Shown one piece after another: positions 15,183 to 24,079 of a DNA stretch of 54,925 nt (position 1 is its first letter; each line of letters begins with the position of its first letter). Both the position numbers and the translations under genes were made by a program. The notes beneath the pieces are model-generated. The model saw nothing but the letters and a program-made list of their open reading frames with translations, searched no databases and had not been told where the DNA came from. This stretch comes from Deltaproteobacteria bacterium. GTDB lineage: Bacteria; Myxococcota; JACPTQ01. The stretch spans positions 1 to 54,925 of the forward strand of contig JACPTQ010000040.1 of the NCBI GenBank assembly GCA_016192705.1, in the 5' to 3' direction.

Positions 15183-15953
15183 CTACAACAATAAATGGAC
15201 GAGTGCTGAGAGAACCGACGCTTCGCTCCCTGAACCGTGCGGCAACGTCGCGTCTTGGCTCTTCGTGACTTTGAGCCCACGGTCATCGATTCGCAAAATC
15301 GTCGCACGCACGCCGCCTTTCACGGGACGAAGGAGCGCAACGATCCACGTGTCGACAAACCCAGCGCGGTTTCGCGTCGACGGATCGAAGAGACGCCACG
15401 GCTCGTCCTTCGTCGCATCTTTCGTCCGCGCGAGAAGGACGGCGGTTTTCACGCGCGCGAACAGGCCGCGAAGATCGGCGGACGCATCGTCGGAAATCTT
15501 GTAGGCCGGGTCGATCGCCAGAACCTCCTCGAACCGCTTCCACGCGTCGTCGCGCTTCGCGCGCGCCAGTGCCACACGTGCCCGCACAGCCTCGGTTTCA
15601 GCCCACTCACGCGTCGTATCAACAATCGGCAAGATCGCCTGGAGCGCCAGCGAGACCTTGTCGAGCGTCTTTGTCGCAACGCCATCGTTCTGGTCCGACT
15701 CGAACTGGCGGAGCGCCTCGGCGCGCTTTGCCACGACCCGCGTCATGATTGTTCGTGCGTCAGACTTGGAGGCGACCGGCGGCGCCGCAATCGTCAACCC
15801 ACGACTCGCGAGGGTCTCCGCAAGCGCCGCGCGCACGCGCTCCGCAACGCCTTCGTCGATTCGCGTCGACGACATCGTGATCAGGGTCACGCGCTCGCCC
15901 GCACCCAGCGTAGAAACCAAAGCGACGCACAAGGGCCCACATAGAATCGTCAT
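15183..15953 (-). CDS. Exported protein with TPR-like helices, last gene of the ExbB-ExbD cluster
   Basis: 256 aa. A hydrophobic N terminus (ILCGPLCVALVSTLGAGE) looks like a signal peptide. Residues about 25-45 (ITMSSTRIDEGVAERVRAAL) resemble the strand-helix start of proteins that act on outer-membrane or penicillin-binding complexes. The middle (about 75-170) is helical with an AWKRFEEVLAIDPAYKI element typical of a tetratricopeptide repeat. No enzyme motif. It lies 54 nt downstream of exbD with its own predicted leaderless promoter in that gap, so it may be made both with and without the motor genes. Confidence 0.6.
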   Translation of the reverse strand: MTILCGPLCVALVSTLGAGERVTLITMSSTRIDEGVAERVRAALAETLASRGLTIAAPPVASKSDARTIMTRVVAKRAEALRQFESDQNDGVATKTLDKVSLALQAILPIVDTTREWAETEAVRARVALARAKRDDAWKRFEEVLAIDPAYKISDDASADLRGLFARVKTAVLLARTKDATKDEPWRLFDPSTRNRAGFVDTWIVALLRPVKGGVRATILRIDDRGLKVTKSQDATLPHGSGSEASVLSALVHLLL

Positions 15954-15962
15954 CGTGAAGAC

Positions 15963-15991
15963 AGATTACGGGCGTCGCCCGCCCCGGTCAA
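15963..15991 (-). promoter_or_regulatory. Predicted leaderless promoter inside the exbD-15953 gap
   Basis: On the minus strand, TTGACC (15991-15986), 17-nt spacer, TAATCT (15968-15963), then 9 nt to ATG 15953. No ribosome site precedes the ATG. Confidence 0.45.
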
Positions 15992-16006
15992 CGCACTTTT
16001 GGAAAC

Positions 16007-16444
16007 CTACTCGCGCCGTTCGCTCACGCCGATTGAGATCCGCTCGATGCGAAGCTTTTGCGCGAGCCCCAAAATCTCCACGACGCGCCCGTGCGACACC
16101 TGGCTGTCGGCGTCGATTCGCACGGCACCGTGGCCTTCGGTCTTTTTCCACTTCGTCAACCGCTCCTCAACTTCGCGCAACGTCGCCACGGCGCCATCCA
16201 CCGCAACACGCCCGTCGCGATCAACTTCAATCGCAAGTTCGGCTGGCCCTGCCTTTGCGGCCACTCCAGCCACAGCGTCTTTGGGCAAATTGACGTCCAA
16301 GCGCGATCGATTCGCGGTTTCGGCCTCGCTGAACGACGCCGTGAGAAAGAAAAAAATCATGAGGTTCAAAAACGTGTCGACGATCGGCGTCGTGTCGACG
16401 AGCGGGCGAATGCTGACATCCCAAGGTCCACCGCGAAAATTCAC
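16007..16444 (-). CDS. exbD: ExbD/TolR-family biopolymer transport protein
   Basis: 145 aa. A single N-terminal membrane helix (IVDTFLNLMIFFFLTASF, about 21-38) carries the proton-coupling aspartate in the LVDTTPIVD segment; in ExbD/TolR/MotB this Asp is essential. The periplasmic domain (about 60-145) shows the ExbD pattern LAIEVDRDGRVAVDG and GAVRIDADSQVSHGRVVEIL. It forms a stator with the ExbB-like protein encoded just upstream, converting proton motive force into force on the TonB-like partner. Its ATG overlaps the exbB stop (16441-16444), typical of tightly coupled stator genes. Confidence 0.9.
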   Translation of the reverse strand: MNFRGGPWDVSIRPLVDTTPIVDTFLNLMIFFFLTASFSEAETANRSRLDVNLPKDAVAGVAAKAGPAELAIEVDRDGRVAVDGAVATLREVEERLTKWKKTEGHGAVRIDADSQVSHGRVVEILGLAQKLRIERISIGVSERRE

Positions 16445-17151
16445 GTCGTCACCGCCGGGGCTGGGTCAGCGGTCCCTGTCGGAGCCGCCCAGGCCCCAGG
16501 CGCACGAACATCCGCGCCAAAATACCCGGCGCCATCGAGCAACTCGAGCATGTTCGCCGCTTCCGCTTCGAGCGTGATGAGGAGACGCGTGACGCGGCCC
16601 ATCAAAAACCCGTGCGCAACGATTGAAATCACCGCGATGAAAAGTCCGCCCGCGGTGTTGATCAAGATTTCCCAAATCCCCGTCGACAAGAGCTGCGTGC
16701 GCGCGTCGGCGTCAAGCCCCGTGACTTGCGACACGCGCTGAAAAACGCCGATCATGCCGACGACAGTTCCGAGCAACCCAAGAAGCGTCGCGAGCCCCGC
16801 AATCGTCGACGGCCCCCCCAAAAACTGGTGCAAGTTCGCCGCCTCTTGGTGCCCCGCGGTTTGCAGCTGCTGCTTCACAATCTCGGGGTGTCGCCCCTTC
16901 ATTCGGAGCGCCGTCCCCAGCACCGTCGACACCGGCGTCGCCCGCGCCGCGCAGACCCCCATCGCCTCCGGGAATTTTCGCTCGATGATGAGCCGATGCA
17001 CCAGCTGAATCAGGGCGGGCGGCGCAATGTTATTTCGCCGCAAATACCAAAGCCGTTCGAGCAAAATCGTGAACGACAAAAGCGCGCAAAAAACAATCGG
17101 GTACATCATGTACCCGCCTTTTTCGAAAAGGAATTCGTAAACCTCACGCAT
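16441..17151 (-). CDS. exbB: ExbB/TolQ/MotA-family proton channel protein
   Basis: 236 aa from ATG 17151. Three membrane helices: about 14-30 (YPIVFCALLSFTILLERLWYL), about 120-142 (IAGLATLLGLLGTVVGMIGVF) and about 160-182 (INTAGGLFIAVISIVAHGFLM). The GLLGTVVGMIGVF and LINTAGGLFIAVI patterns are the ExbB/TolQ signatures. An in-frame GTG at 17163 is possible, but the GAGGAG site would then touch the start; it is about 11 nt from ATG 17151. Located between the FHA/AgmX-like gene and exbD on the same strand. Confidence 0.9.
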   Translation of the reverse strand: MREVYEFLFEKGGYMMYPIVFCALLSFTILLERLWYLRRNNIAPPALIQLVHRLIIERKFPEAMGVCAARATPVSTVLGTALRMKGRHPEIVKQQLQTAGHQEAANLHQFLGGPSTIAGLATLLGLLGTVVGMIGVFQRVSQVTGLDADARTQLLSTGIWEILINTAGGLFIAVISIVAHGFLMGRVTRLLITLEAEAANMLELLDGAGYFGADVRAPGAWAAPTGTADPAPAVTT

Positions 17152-17181
17152 GCGGCGTTTCACTCCTCTCGCGATCGCTGC

Positions 17182-19254
17182 TCAGTTTCTGCCGGCCGCC
17201 TTAAACAGGAACGGGTAAGTGACGGTCACGCGCTCGCCGTACGGCGAACGCTGAAATTCCCAGCGCTTGATCTTACTGCACATGCAACCTTCGACGTTCG
17301 CGTTCTTGAGCGTCGATTCGCGAATCTTGCAACCATCAACTTCGCCGCTTGTCAAAATGCCGAACGACACAATCACCTTCCCGCTCAGATTCGGTAGTTT
17401 TTCAAACTCTACCTGATAACAGTATTGAATCTCCTTGAGCCGCTGGCGAATAATGCGCCGCACCATTTCACGATCGATGTTCCCTTCGAACGTGACATCG
17501 CCCGTTGAAACCGGCGGGCCGAACCCGGCCGGGGTCGCCAACTTCGTGCGTTTCCTGAGCGGCAACGCGGCCCGCGCCGGCTGCACCTGACCCGCGGTGT
17601 TGACGTTGCCAATTCCGACCGTACGGTCGATTCCGCCACCGCCCTCCGCACTGCCCTCGTCCCCGAACCCGCCTTCGCCCTGTCGATCGCCGTTTGGCCC
17701 AACGTCCGTCGGGGATCCCGCGCCCGACGCGCGATCCCCGCCACGGGCCACGCCCTTTCCCCAATCGCTTGACACGTGAAACTCACCGGCCCCCCCCGTC
17801 GGCCGAAAGAGTCGCCCCAAACTCGGGTCCCGTTCGATCCGTTCGAGCTCCTGCATCAGTTTGGTGCTCTTCACAACCTCGACGTCGCGCCGCTTTTTTT
17901 CGCCCGGCTCAAGCGTCGTGGTATCCGGCGCTTTGATGCCAAGCTTTGCGCGCCGCTGAGGCCCCTCGGCGATTCCCGCACGCCCCGACTTTCCGGCGTG
18001 CCGCCGCCCTCCGTCCTTTGGCTCGACTTTCGTCGATGCCATCCGCTCGAGGATGCGACGCTCGCGTTCCGACAACGGATGAACCTCGGGTTTGAACTGC
18101 GTCGGCGAAAACCGGTCAGACCCGTCAAAACGATCGCGGCTAAACCCATGCGGGTCGTCGGGCTGTATCGCCGCAACGAGCAGCGTCCCGCCGTTCAGAA
18201 GAAGCGACACGAGAAACGCGAGCACGATGAGCGGGTTGATCGACGCAAACCACGGCGTCCGCGCGGTTCTCGGACGACGCGCAACAGTCAGCTCGAGTTC
18301 AAATGGATCGAGCCACAAGGTCGCGGTCGACCCAAGCGGGAACGGGACGGTGAAACTCGCCACAAACTGCCCCGGGCCACGCTCCGCCGACGTCGCGAGC
18401 GCGCTGAGCGGAAGTACGCTGTCTCCGCGCCCAACCGTGCCGGAAAGCTCAGGAACCAAATGAAGCCACCGACTGCCACCGCGTTCGATCAGAAGCGGAA
18501 ACGTCGGCGCCGGGAGGTGTGCGGCGGTGCAGAAAAAATCGCTCGCCGGTCCGTCTCCAACCGAAACGCCCTCGCCGTCACCAAGAAAGCGGTGCACCAC
18601 CGTGCTCGCACCCCATCGTACCGTGAGGACCACGGCTTCCGCGCCCTGCGCCGCCGACCGCCCCGGCTGCGTCGCACCCCGGTGCCCTTCGCCCGTGCGC
18701 TCGCCCTCCGGCGACCAACCAAACCCAGGCGGTGCACCGAACCCCGCTATCGGCAGCTGCGCGTCATCTCTGGAATCGAGCCCCGAACGACGCTCCGCGA
18801 CTTTTCCTTCCTTGGACGAGGCGCCGAGAAGAACGGCCGTATGCAGGTCCTCATGACGCACCGCGGGTTCCGTCTCGATGCTCATCGTAGCGTCCGTCAC
18901 CAAACGCACAAGAGTCCCCCCGAAACGGATTTCGTCGCTCGGGTGCAGTTCCTTTTTCTGTATTCGCTCGCGGTTCAAAAAAGTCCCCGAGCGGCTCCCG
19001 AGGTCGATGAGCCACAGCCCTCCGTCGGGCGCTGTTTCTATAACAGCGTGGACCGCCTCGACCGACGGGTCCTCCAGCCGCAACGTTGAGGTTGGCGCGC
19101 GCCCCACCTTAACAACCGCTCCAGCACCGTCCACAACCCGCGGCGGTTTGCCAGGCTCAAAAACAGAAAACCGAAGCGGTGCCACGCGCGATTTCGGGTT
19201 GCCATCGGGGGTCAGCGATGAAGTCGAAGTGCCGTCCGCCATTCGTTGCGACAA
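17182..19254 (-). CDS. FHA-domain, membrane-spanning AgmX/PglI (TonB-like) protein
   Basis: 690 aa. FHA domain about 45-120 (KVGRAPTSTLRLEDPSVEAVHAVI, then GSRSGTFLN). A beta-rich second domain covers about 205-325. A single membrane helix lies at 339-361, then a charged Gly/Asp/Arg-rich periplasmic spacer to about 585. The C-terminal domain (about 585-690; LKEIQYCYQ, GKVIVSFGILTSGEVDGCKI, STLKNANVEGCMCSKIKRW, VTYPFLF) matches AgmX/PglI C-terminal domains, structurally TonB-like and found in myxobacterial motility and envelope proteins. Adjacent exbB-exbD should energise it. The FHA half on the cytoplasmic side suggests phospho-dependent gating. Start is TTG 19254 or ATG 19242; no strong ribosome site favours either. 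Confidence 0.85.
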   Translation of the reverse strand: MSQRMADGTSTSSLTPDGNPKSRVAPLRFSVFEPGKPPRVVDGAGAVVKVGRAPTSTLRLEDPSVEAVHAVIETAPDGGLWLIDLGSRSGTFLNRERIQKKELHPSDEIRFGGTLVRLVTDATMSIETEPAVRHEDLHTAVLLGASSKEGKVAERRSGLDSRDDAQLPIAGFGAPPGFGWSPEGERTGEGHRGATQPGRSAAQGAEAVVLTVRWGASTVVHRFLGDGEGVSVGDGPASDFFCTAAHLPAPTFPLLIERGGSRWLHLVPELSGTVGRGDSVLPLSALATSAERGPGQFVASFTVPFPLGSTATLWLDPFELELTVARRPRTARTPWFASINPLIVLAFLVSLLLNGGTLLVAAIQPDDPHGFSRDRFDGSDRFSPTQFKPEVHPLSERERRILERMASTKVEPKDGGRRHAGKSGRAGIAEGPQRRAKLGIKAPDTTTLEPGEKKRRDVEVVKSTKLMQELERIERDPSLGRLFRPTGGAGEFHVSSDWGKGVARGGDRASGAGSPTDVGPNGDRQGEGGFGDEGSAEGGGGIDRTVGIGNVNTAGQVQPARAALPLRKRTKLATPAGFGPPVSTGDVTFEGNIDREMVRRIIRQRLKEIQYCYQVEFEKLPNLSGKVIVSFGILTSGEVDGCKIRESTLKNANVEGCMCSKIKRWEFQRSPYGERVTVTYPFLFKAAGRN

Positions 19255-20143
19255 AACCTACATCCAATCCTTACCCAGGAAAATCCTGGGCCAGTTATCT
19301 ACCTCAAAAACTACCAGCTTTTCGGTGGGCTGGCAATTGCGTCGAGGAGCTCTGTGGAGGGGCTGACAGTTAACAGTTGAGAGTCAACCGTTATGAAAAT
19401 GATCGTTCTTGCGATGTTGGCTTAGAACTCATACCTCCTGGCCGTCGCCTGACGACTGTCGGCTCGCAGCGCTCAGCGTACGCCTTTGTGCGACATTCTT
19501 CTAAATCGTCACTTGAATCGAGCAAGAATTTCAAAGCGAGATTTTGCCGGTGACCGGTTTCGCGCATAAAACCCTCGTAAATTCAGCTGCCGATCTAAAG
19601 CGAGCCCGGCCGTGCCCTTGCATTACCAAAAGGCGTCCGGGTACCGAGGTCACGAAGGGAGATGGAGGGATCGTAAGGTGTCCATGACAGACCGTACGTG
19701 CATTGAGACCGTTGACGCCGCGTCACGCTGGGTGCCGCGAACGACTCGGCCTCACCTGCCTCTCGTCGGTTCTTCCGCGCGCGGGTTTCCGTTCCAACCA
19801 CCACCACCGCCCCGCGCGTGCGACCCTAAACTCTGCCCTCTTCGTCGCTAACATCCTGGTCACCTTTCGCCGCCCATCGAACCCCCAATGACCTCGGACC
19901 CGGGCATTTTTTGCGACGAATCCCCTAACAGGATGCCGAAAAAACGCCCGCCGCGCGCTCCGGTTGTCTCCGCAGCTCCGCGCTCACAGACCTTTTGGAC
20001 TGCTCGCTCTTCGGGCGTCTCCATAAACCAGCCGAAAAGCGTATGTTTCAGATGCGCCCTCAGAGTCGTTGCTGCGTCAACCGTGCGCGCGGCGGGCGTT
20101 TCACTCGCCCCCGGCGGCTTCAAAAGGGTTTTTCCGCATCCTG
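19255..20143. other. About 890 bp without a supportable gene
   Basis: Between the FHA/AgmX gene and the dioxygenase gene (both minus strand). It holds a 7-bp-arm hairpin (19274-19290), an inverted repeat AACAGTTGA/TCAACCGTT (19372-19392, one mismatch), and several overlapping open frames on both strands, none with convincing composition. The least bad are a 58-codon minus-strand frame (19567-19391) with GAGGG before its ATG, a minus frame at 19860-20123 starting with TTG, and an opposing plus frame at 19888-20166. I recognise no protein family in any of them. It may be a decayed gene or mobile-element remnant. Confidence 0.4.
19274..19290. promoter_or_regulatory. Perfect hairpin/operator upstream of the FHA/AgmX gene
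   Basis: CCCAGGA AAA TCCTGGG: 7-bp perfect inverted arms around a 3-nt centre, 20 bp upstream of the predicted start. It could be a protein-binding operator or a leader hairpin of the motor operon. Confidence 0.35.
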
Positions 20144-20821
20144 CTAGACCGGCAAGACGATGTTGATCGTCCAGCGGCCGTCGCGCAAGTGGGCGATGGC
20201 GTTCTTGCGTTGGCAGCGCGGAACCGCGAGATAGATGAGGTCCTTGTCGATGTACCTATCGCCCTCGAAATAAAACTGCGACGTCAACGTATAGCGGGCC
20301 CGATGCACTTTGAAATGAATGTGGGCGGGGCGCATCCAGCCAGGCAAACCGGACGGGTATGGCGGCGGCTTAATCGTTCTAAACGCGAACGCACCGTCGG
20401 CTTTAATGCGCGTGCGTCCCCAGCCTTGAAAGTTCGGATCGCGCTCCCTGGTTTTCGGCGCCATCGGGTGATTGTAGTGGCCGGCGGCGTCAGCCTGCCA
20501 AATCTCAATGCGCTCACCCTCAAGCGGCCGCCCATTTTTGTCCGTAATGCGCCCCGTTACCTGTATAATTTCGCCCTTCGCGCGCTCTTTCTTACCGCGC
20601 ACGCAGGCGAGGTCGAGCTCGTCGCCGGGCGAGACACACGTCAAATCGGCGCCCTTATCGTCCGGCAAATCCGGCGGATAAAAGGGGCCTTCCGATTGCG
20701 GCGCCGTCTTTTTGCAATCGCGCGTTCGCGCCGAAGCCACGCGTGAAACGCCAAGAAGCGTTGCGCCGGCACCCAACATTCGAAGCCAGTCTCGTCGCGA
20801 CAAATCATCCGAATCAAACAT
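20144..20821 (-). CDS. Tat-exported intradiol ring-cleavage dioxygenase-like protein
   Basis: 225 aa. ATG 20821 follows GAGAGGAGG. The N terminus SRRDWLRMLGAGATLLG is a twin-arginine-type signal, unusual for catechol or protocatechuate dioxygenases but common in secreted relatives. The core matches the protocatechuate 3,4-dioxygenase fold: SEGPFYPPD, TGRITDKNGRPLEGERIEIWQADAAGHYNHP and a closing HIHFKV. The four non-haem Fe(III) ligands can be assigned as Tyr116, Tyr155, His167 and His169. It should oxidise an aromatic diol outside the cytoplasm; the substrate is unknown. It lies 67 nt downstream of the histidine kinase gene on the same strand, so the two-component system may share its transcript. 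Confidence 0.82.
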   Translation of the reverse strand: MFDSDDLSRRDWLRMLGAGATLLGVSRVASARTRDCKKTAPQSEGPFYPPDLPDDKGADLTCVSPGDELDLACVRGKKERAKGEIIQVTGRITDKNGRPLEGERIEIWQADAAGHYNHPMAPKTRERDPNFQGWGRTRIKADGAFAFRTIKPPPYPSGLPGWMRPAHIHFKVHRARYTLTSQFYFEGDRYIDKDLIYLAVPRCQRKNAIAHLRDGRWTINIVLPV

Positions 20822-20888
20822 GAAACCTCCTCTCGACAGGTTGGAAATTACCGTCTGTAACATTAGACGACCGACTGGGTCTATTTAT

Positions 20889-22391
20889 TCATTTGGCGCT
20901 CAAAATTTTTTGTTCGGTCGCCGGCAACGAAAGCCGAAACGTCGTCCCGTGTAAGGCGGTGCTCACCACATGAACGGCACCACCATGAGCGCGCGCGACG
21001 GCGGCGACGACAGCAAGGCCAAGGCCGCTTCCGCCCTCGTCCGAACGCGTCGTGAAGAACCGATCCCAAATGCGCGGGAGATTCGCGGGGCTGATGGGCG
21101 TACCCACATTGTGAACAGCGATAGCGACGCGACGCGCGGCCGGTTCGGGTGAAACGGTTACCGTGACATGGGTATCCGGCGCGCAGTTTTGAAGTGCGTT
21201 GTCGACGAGGTTCTCAAGCGCCGCGAGAATGTGGGCGCGGCGTCCGCGAATGCGCGACAACGGCGTCTCGACGCGCACGTCAACCCCAGCGTCGGCGCGC
21301 GTTGCACAAACTTCCGTGACCAGCGTCGCCAAATCGAGGTCCTCAAACGGAACGACATCGGCTTCCATGCGCGCAAGCTCGAGCAGGCGCGTCACCACGC
21401 GGTCGAGCCGCGACGCATCAGCAAGCATGTTTCGCAGGAATTTCTCGCGCGCGTCTTTGTCGTTCGCGGCCCCCTCGAGGAGGAGCTCCGCGGCCCCACG
21501 GACGCTTGTGAGCGGCGACTTGAATTCGTGCGCAAGATTCGCGGTCGTTTCAGCGATTTCATTCGCGCGCCGGTCAAGGCGATCGGCCATCACCGCAAAC
21601 GCCCGCGCCAAGTCGCCGATTTCGTCGCGTCGGTCGAGCGCGAGGCTCTGCGATCGATCGCCCGCGGCGATTCCTTTTGCGACACGGATGAGCCGGTTGA
21701 GCGGTCGCGCGATCGTTTCAGACAGGAAAAGCGAGACGAGCGCGGTGACGAGAAGCGCGATGATGAAGACGTGGAGAATCGAATTGCGGATGTCGTGCAT
21801 CGCGCGCCAAACCGGCGACGTGGAACGCGAAACGTAGATGACGCCCAAGACCGGATACCCATCGTGCTTGATGGGAACGGCGATGCAAAGGAAGAGATTG
21901 CCACGCGAAGCTCCATAAGTGGGCACGTCGCTCAAGCTCGACAGCCGCGAGCCTTCGCGCACCAACTCGCCGGTGTCACCAAAGCGGGTGGCGGCGCCAT
22001 AGCGGCCGCCAAACGCGCGCACGATCTCCTCGCGGCGGGCGATCGATGCGTGTCTCCTCGCGCCTGGAATCTGGTCGAGTCGGCTAGGGAAATACTGCGA
22101 GTCGGCGACGACGTCGCCGCTTGCGTCGAGCAGCCGGATTCGAACCATCGTGTCACGCGTAATTCCAGAAAGGAGGCGACGGCGCTCGCCAAGTCGCGGC
22201 CCGCTCGGGTCCCGGAGGATGACTTCGCGAAGCACTTGGGCTTGGTGCGCGAGATCGTCTTCGAGCGCGCGCAGGAGGCCGCGTTCATATGCGCGCGCGA
22301 TGACGACGCCGATGATCGGGATCGACACGAGGAAAATGTGAACGAGAAGAAACCGCGCTCGAAACCGAAACAAAAAACGAAAACGGCTCAT
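20889..22391 (-). CDS. Membrane sensor histidine kinase (ChvG/EnvZ-like)
   Basis: 500 aa. Membrane helix at about 13-32, a 170-residue extracytoplasmic sensor region, second helix about 204-224, HAMP linker about 225-280 ([21 protein letters not shown]). HisKA motif [13 protein letters not shown] with phospho-acceptor His288. HATPase boxes: N box [12 protein letters not shown], a degenerate G1, F box [21 protein letters not shown]. The ATG overlaps the regulator stop by 4 nt (ATGA), so kinase and regulator are made together. The sensor domain has no PAS or known ligand motif; the HAMP and HisKA layout resembles ChvG/CreC kinases. Confidence 0.93.
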   Translation of the reverse strand: MSRFRFLFRFRARFLLVHIFLVSIPIIGVVIARAYERGLLRALEDDLAHQAQVLREVILRDPSGPRLGERRRLLSGITRDTMVRIRLLDASGDVVADSQYFPSRLDQIPGARRHASIARREEIVRAFGGRYGAATRFGDTGELVREGSRLSSLSDVPTYGASRGNLFLCIAVPIKHDGYPVLGVIYVSRSTSPVWRAMHDIRNSILHVFIIALLVTALVSLFLSETIARPLNRLIRVAKGIAAGDRSQSLALDRRDEIGDLARAFAVMADRLDRRANEIAETTANLAHEFKSPLTSVRGAAELLLEGAANDKDAREKFLRNMLADASRLDRVVTRLLELARMEADVVPFEDLDLATLVTEVCATRADAGVDVRVETPLSRIRGRRAHILAALENLVDNALQNCAPDTHVTVTVSPEPAARRVAIAVHNVGTPISPANLPRIWDRFFTTRSDEGGSGLGLAVVAAVARAHGGAVHVVSTALHGTTFRLSLPATEQKILSAK

Positions 22392-23107
22392 ATTGTGTCG
22401 GGGTCGCGCGCCTTGTAGCCGACGCCGTGGACCGTCTCGATCGGGTCGACGTTGAAGGGGCGCAGCTTCGCACGGATGCGTCGCACGTGCGTGTCGATGG
22501 TTCGCTCGGTGATGACGTTGTCGTGACGGTACGCGCGATCGACGAGCTGCGCGCGCGAAAGGACGCGGCCGGGGTGCTCAAGGAGCGCGCAAAGAACGCC
22601 GAACTCTGTTGCGGTCATCTCGACCTTTTTCCCGCGCACCGCGACTTCGTGGCGCGTGAGGTTCAGTTCAACGTCGCCGCAAGCGTACTTCCTGTCGTCA
22701 CCCGACGCCGCACCGCGCCCCGACGCCCGTCGAAGCACGCTCTTGACGCGACTCACGAGCTCGCGCGGGCTGAACGGCTTCGCAACGTAATCGTCACTCC
22801 CAAGATCGAGCCCCAGGACGCGATCGATCTCCTCGCTGCGCGACGATAAAAAAATGATGGGAAGCGCGCTCGTTTCGCGAATCTTTCGGCACACCGCGAG
22901 GCCGTCCATCTCGGGCATTAAGATGTCGAGCACGACAAGGTCGATGCCGCCGCTCGCAATGCGGTCGAGCGCCTCGACGCCGTTTGTCGCGAGCGTGACG
23001 GCGTACCCTTCGCGGGCGAGCGCATACTCGACGACGTCGCGAATGTTCCGCTCATCGTCAACAACCAAGATCCGCGCACCCAGCGCGCCCGCTTTTTCAA
23101 GTTTCAT
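22388..23107 (-). CDS. OmpR/PhoB-family response regulator
   Basis: 239 aa. Receiver domain about 12-125: acidic pair DD near 17-18, phospho-acceptor Asp61 ([13 protein letters not shown]), switch Ser/Thr in FLSSRS and Lys in [11 protein letters not shown]. Winged-helix DNA-binding domain about 145-235 ([24 protein letters not shown], then [15 protein letters not shown], typical of OmpR/PhoB). Start at ATG 23107, which forms an ATGA overlap with the preceding membrane-protein stop; a GTG at 23113 is the alternative. Pairs with the adjacent kinase. Targets are not visible; a chromosomal dioxygenase and the upstream membrane genes are candidates by proximity. Confidence 0.93.
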   Translation of the reverse strand: MKLEKAGALGARILVVDDERNIRDVVEYALAREGYAVTLATNGVEALDRIASGGIDLVVLDILMPEMDGLAVCRKIRETSALPIIFLSSRSEEIDRVLGLDLGSDDYVAKPFSPRELVSRVKSVLRRASGRGAASGDDRKYACGDVELNLTRHEVAVRGKKVEMTATEFGVLCALLEHPGRVLSRAQLVDRAYRHDNVITERTIDTHVRRIRAKLRPFNVDPIETVHGVGYKARDPDTI

Positions 23108-23415
23108 AGGCACGAATATGATCCGGCGCTCCCGTGGTGGTCAAACCTCTTCCGAAAAGAGTATTCAGCGTAAAGCGTTATCCCAAGGGAAAAGCTGGGC
23201 AGAACCAAGTACCACAAATAAACATTATTAAGAAACGCCACTGCATCAACCAAACAGATATAACAGAATGGCAAAAGCCAATAACCGACAAGCCTGTGCA
23301 ATCCGCCGGGTCGTGTTCCGGTCGCGAGGCAGAGGATCCCCGCGACGACCACAACCAACGCGATTACCAGCAGAACCATGAAGTAAGCGAAAATCCAGGA
23401 GAAATCAAAGTCCAT
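23104..23415 (-). CDS. Small membrane protein of unknown function, three or four helices
   Basis: 103 aa. Hydrophobic segments at about 8-32, 42-62 and 65-82, with a short charged middle loop and a positively charged C-terminal tail ([11 protein letters not shown]). A GAGGGAT ribosome site precedes ATG 23415. It overlaps the upstream gene by 11 bp and the regulator by 4 bp, so it is embedded in a coupled operon. No family recognised; a regulatory partner of the kinase is conceivable but unproven. Confidence 0.65.
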   Translation of the reverse strand: MDFDFSWIFAYFMVLLVIALVVVVAGILCLATGTRPGGLHRLVGYWLLPFCYICLVDAVAFLNNVYLWYLVLPSFSLGITLYAEYSFRKRFDHHGSAGSYSCL

Positions 23416-24079
23416 CTATCCCTCGACCACCGCGTTCCTCGCTGACAGACGGATCAGGCAACACGTCGGTGACCGCCGAAAGTCCTTCGACGCGAAAAAC
23501 GATTTCGCTGACGAGCTCACGCGAATCGTGACCCGGTGCGCCCGAAAGTCGAATGAGCTCGGCTTGAACGCGAAGCTGCGCGAGCAGTTCGTTGATTTCG
23601 TTTAGCTCGTGCAAGAGTCGCCCCCGAAGCGCCCGAAGGCGAGCGATCTGCTCGCGACGAAGCGAGACGATGTGCGCCGCGCGCGCGTTCCCCGCGGCCT
23701 CGAGCTCGCGCTGACGTTCTTCGGCCGCCAATTCCGACATCGCCTTATCGTTCAGCAGCCGGTCAATCTCCGAAACGTTTTGCGACACCTCGATGACACG
23801 CGCCGACAGCCGAACGATCGCCGCTTCGTCCGGCAAGATCTCGGCGAGCGGTGTGCGACGCGCGAGCCGGAGCGTCTCGGCGAGCTGGAGGTCGCCAGCA
23901 CCGCGGCCGTCGGGCTCGCGATCTCGAACGATGACAAACGGCCCGTAGAGTGGCCAGAAGAGAAGGAGTAGCCCCGCGTCGCCACCGCTCGACCACGACG
24001 CGCGACCCCGCACGAGGGCAACGACTGCGCAACCGGTTCCAACGCACGCGTACAGAATGATGAGTGTCGCGAGGTTCAT
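23405..24079 (-). CDS. Membrane-anchored coiled-coil protein of unknown function
   Basis: 224 aa. Two hydrophobic segments at the N terminus (about 4-22 and 35-50: LLLLFWPLYGPFVIV), then a long charged helix-forming region (about 65-180) with leucine and alanine heptads, EIDRLLNDKAM and LRRLRALRGRLLHELNEINELLAQL, characteristic of a coiled coil. The tail (180-224) is weakly structured. ATG overlaps the upstream stop by 4 bp (ATGA). Likely forms an oligomeric cytoplasmic stalk on the membrane. No homologous family recognised. Confidence 0.65.
   Translation of the reverse strand: MNLATLIILYACVGTGCAVVALVRGRASWSSGGDAGLLLLFWPLYGPFVIVRDREPDGRGAGDLQLAETLRLARRTPLAEILPDEAAIVRLSARVIEVSQNVSEIDRLLNDKAMSELAAEERQRELEAAGNARAAHIVSLRREQIARLRALRGRLLHELNEINELLAQLRVQAELIRLSGAPGHDSRELVSEIVFRVEGLSAVTDVLPDPSVSEERGGRGIDGL

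Noticed and set aside
19595-19807. Possible group II intron or mobile-element fragment around 19.6-19.8 kb
   Set aside because: I looked for a domain-V-like stem and reverse-transcriptase motifs on both strands and found neither; only chance ACGTACGG matches.
21168-22418. Plus-strand open frame of 416 codons opposite the histidine kinase
   Set aside because: Antisense to a complete HAMP/HisKA/HATPase protein; GC-rich third positions keep the frame open.
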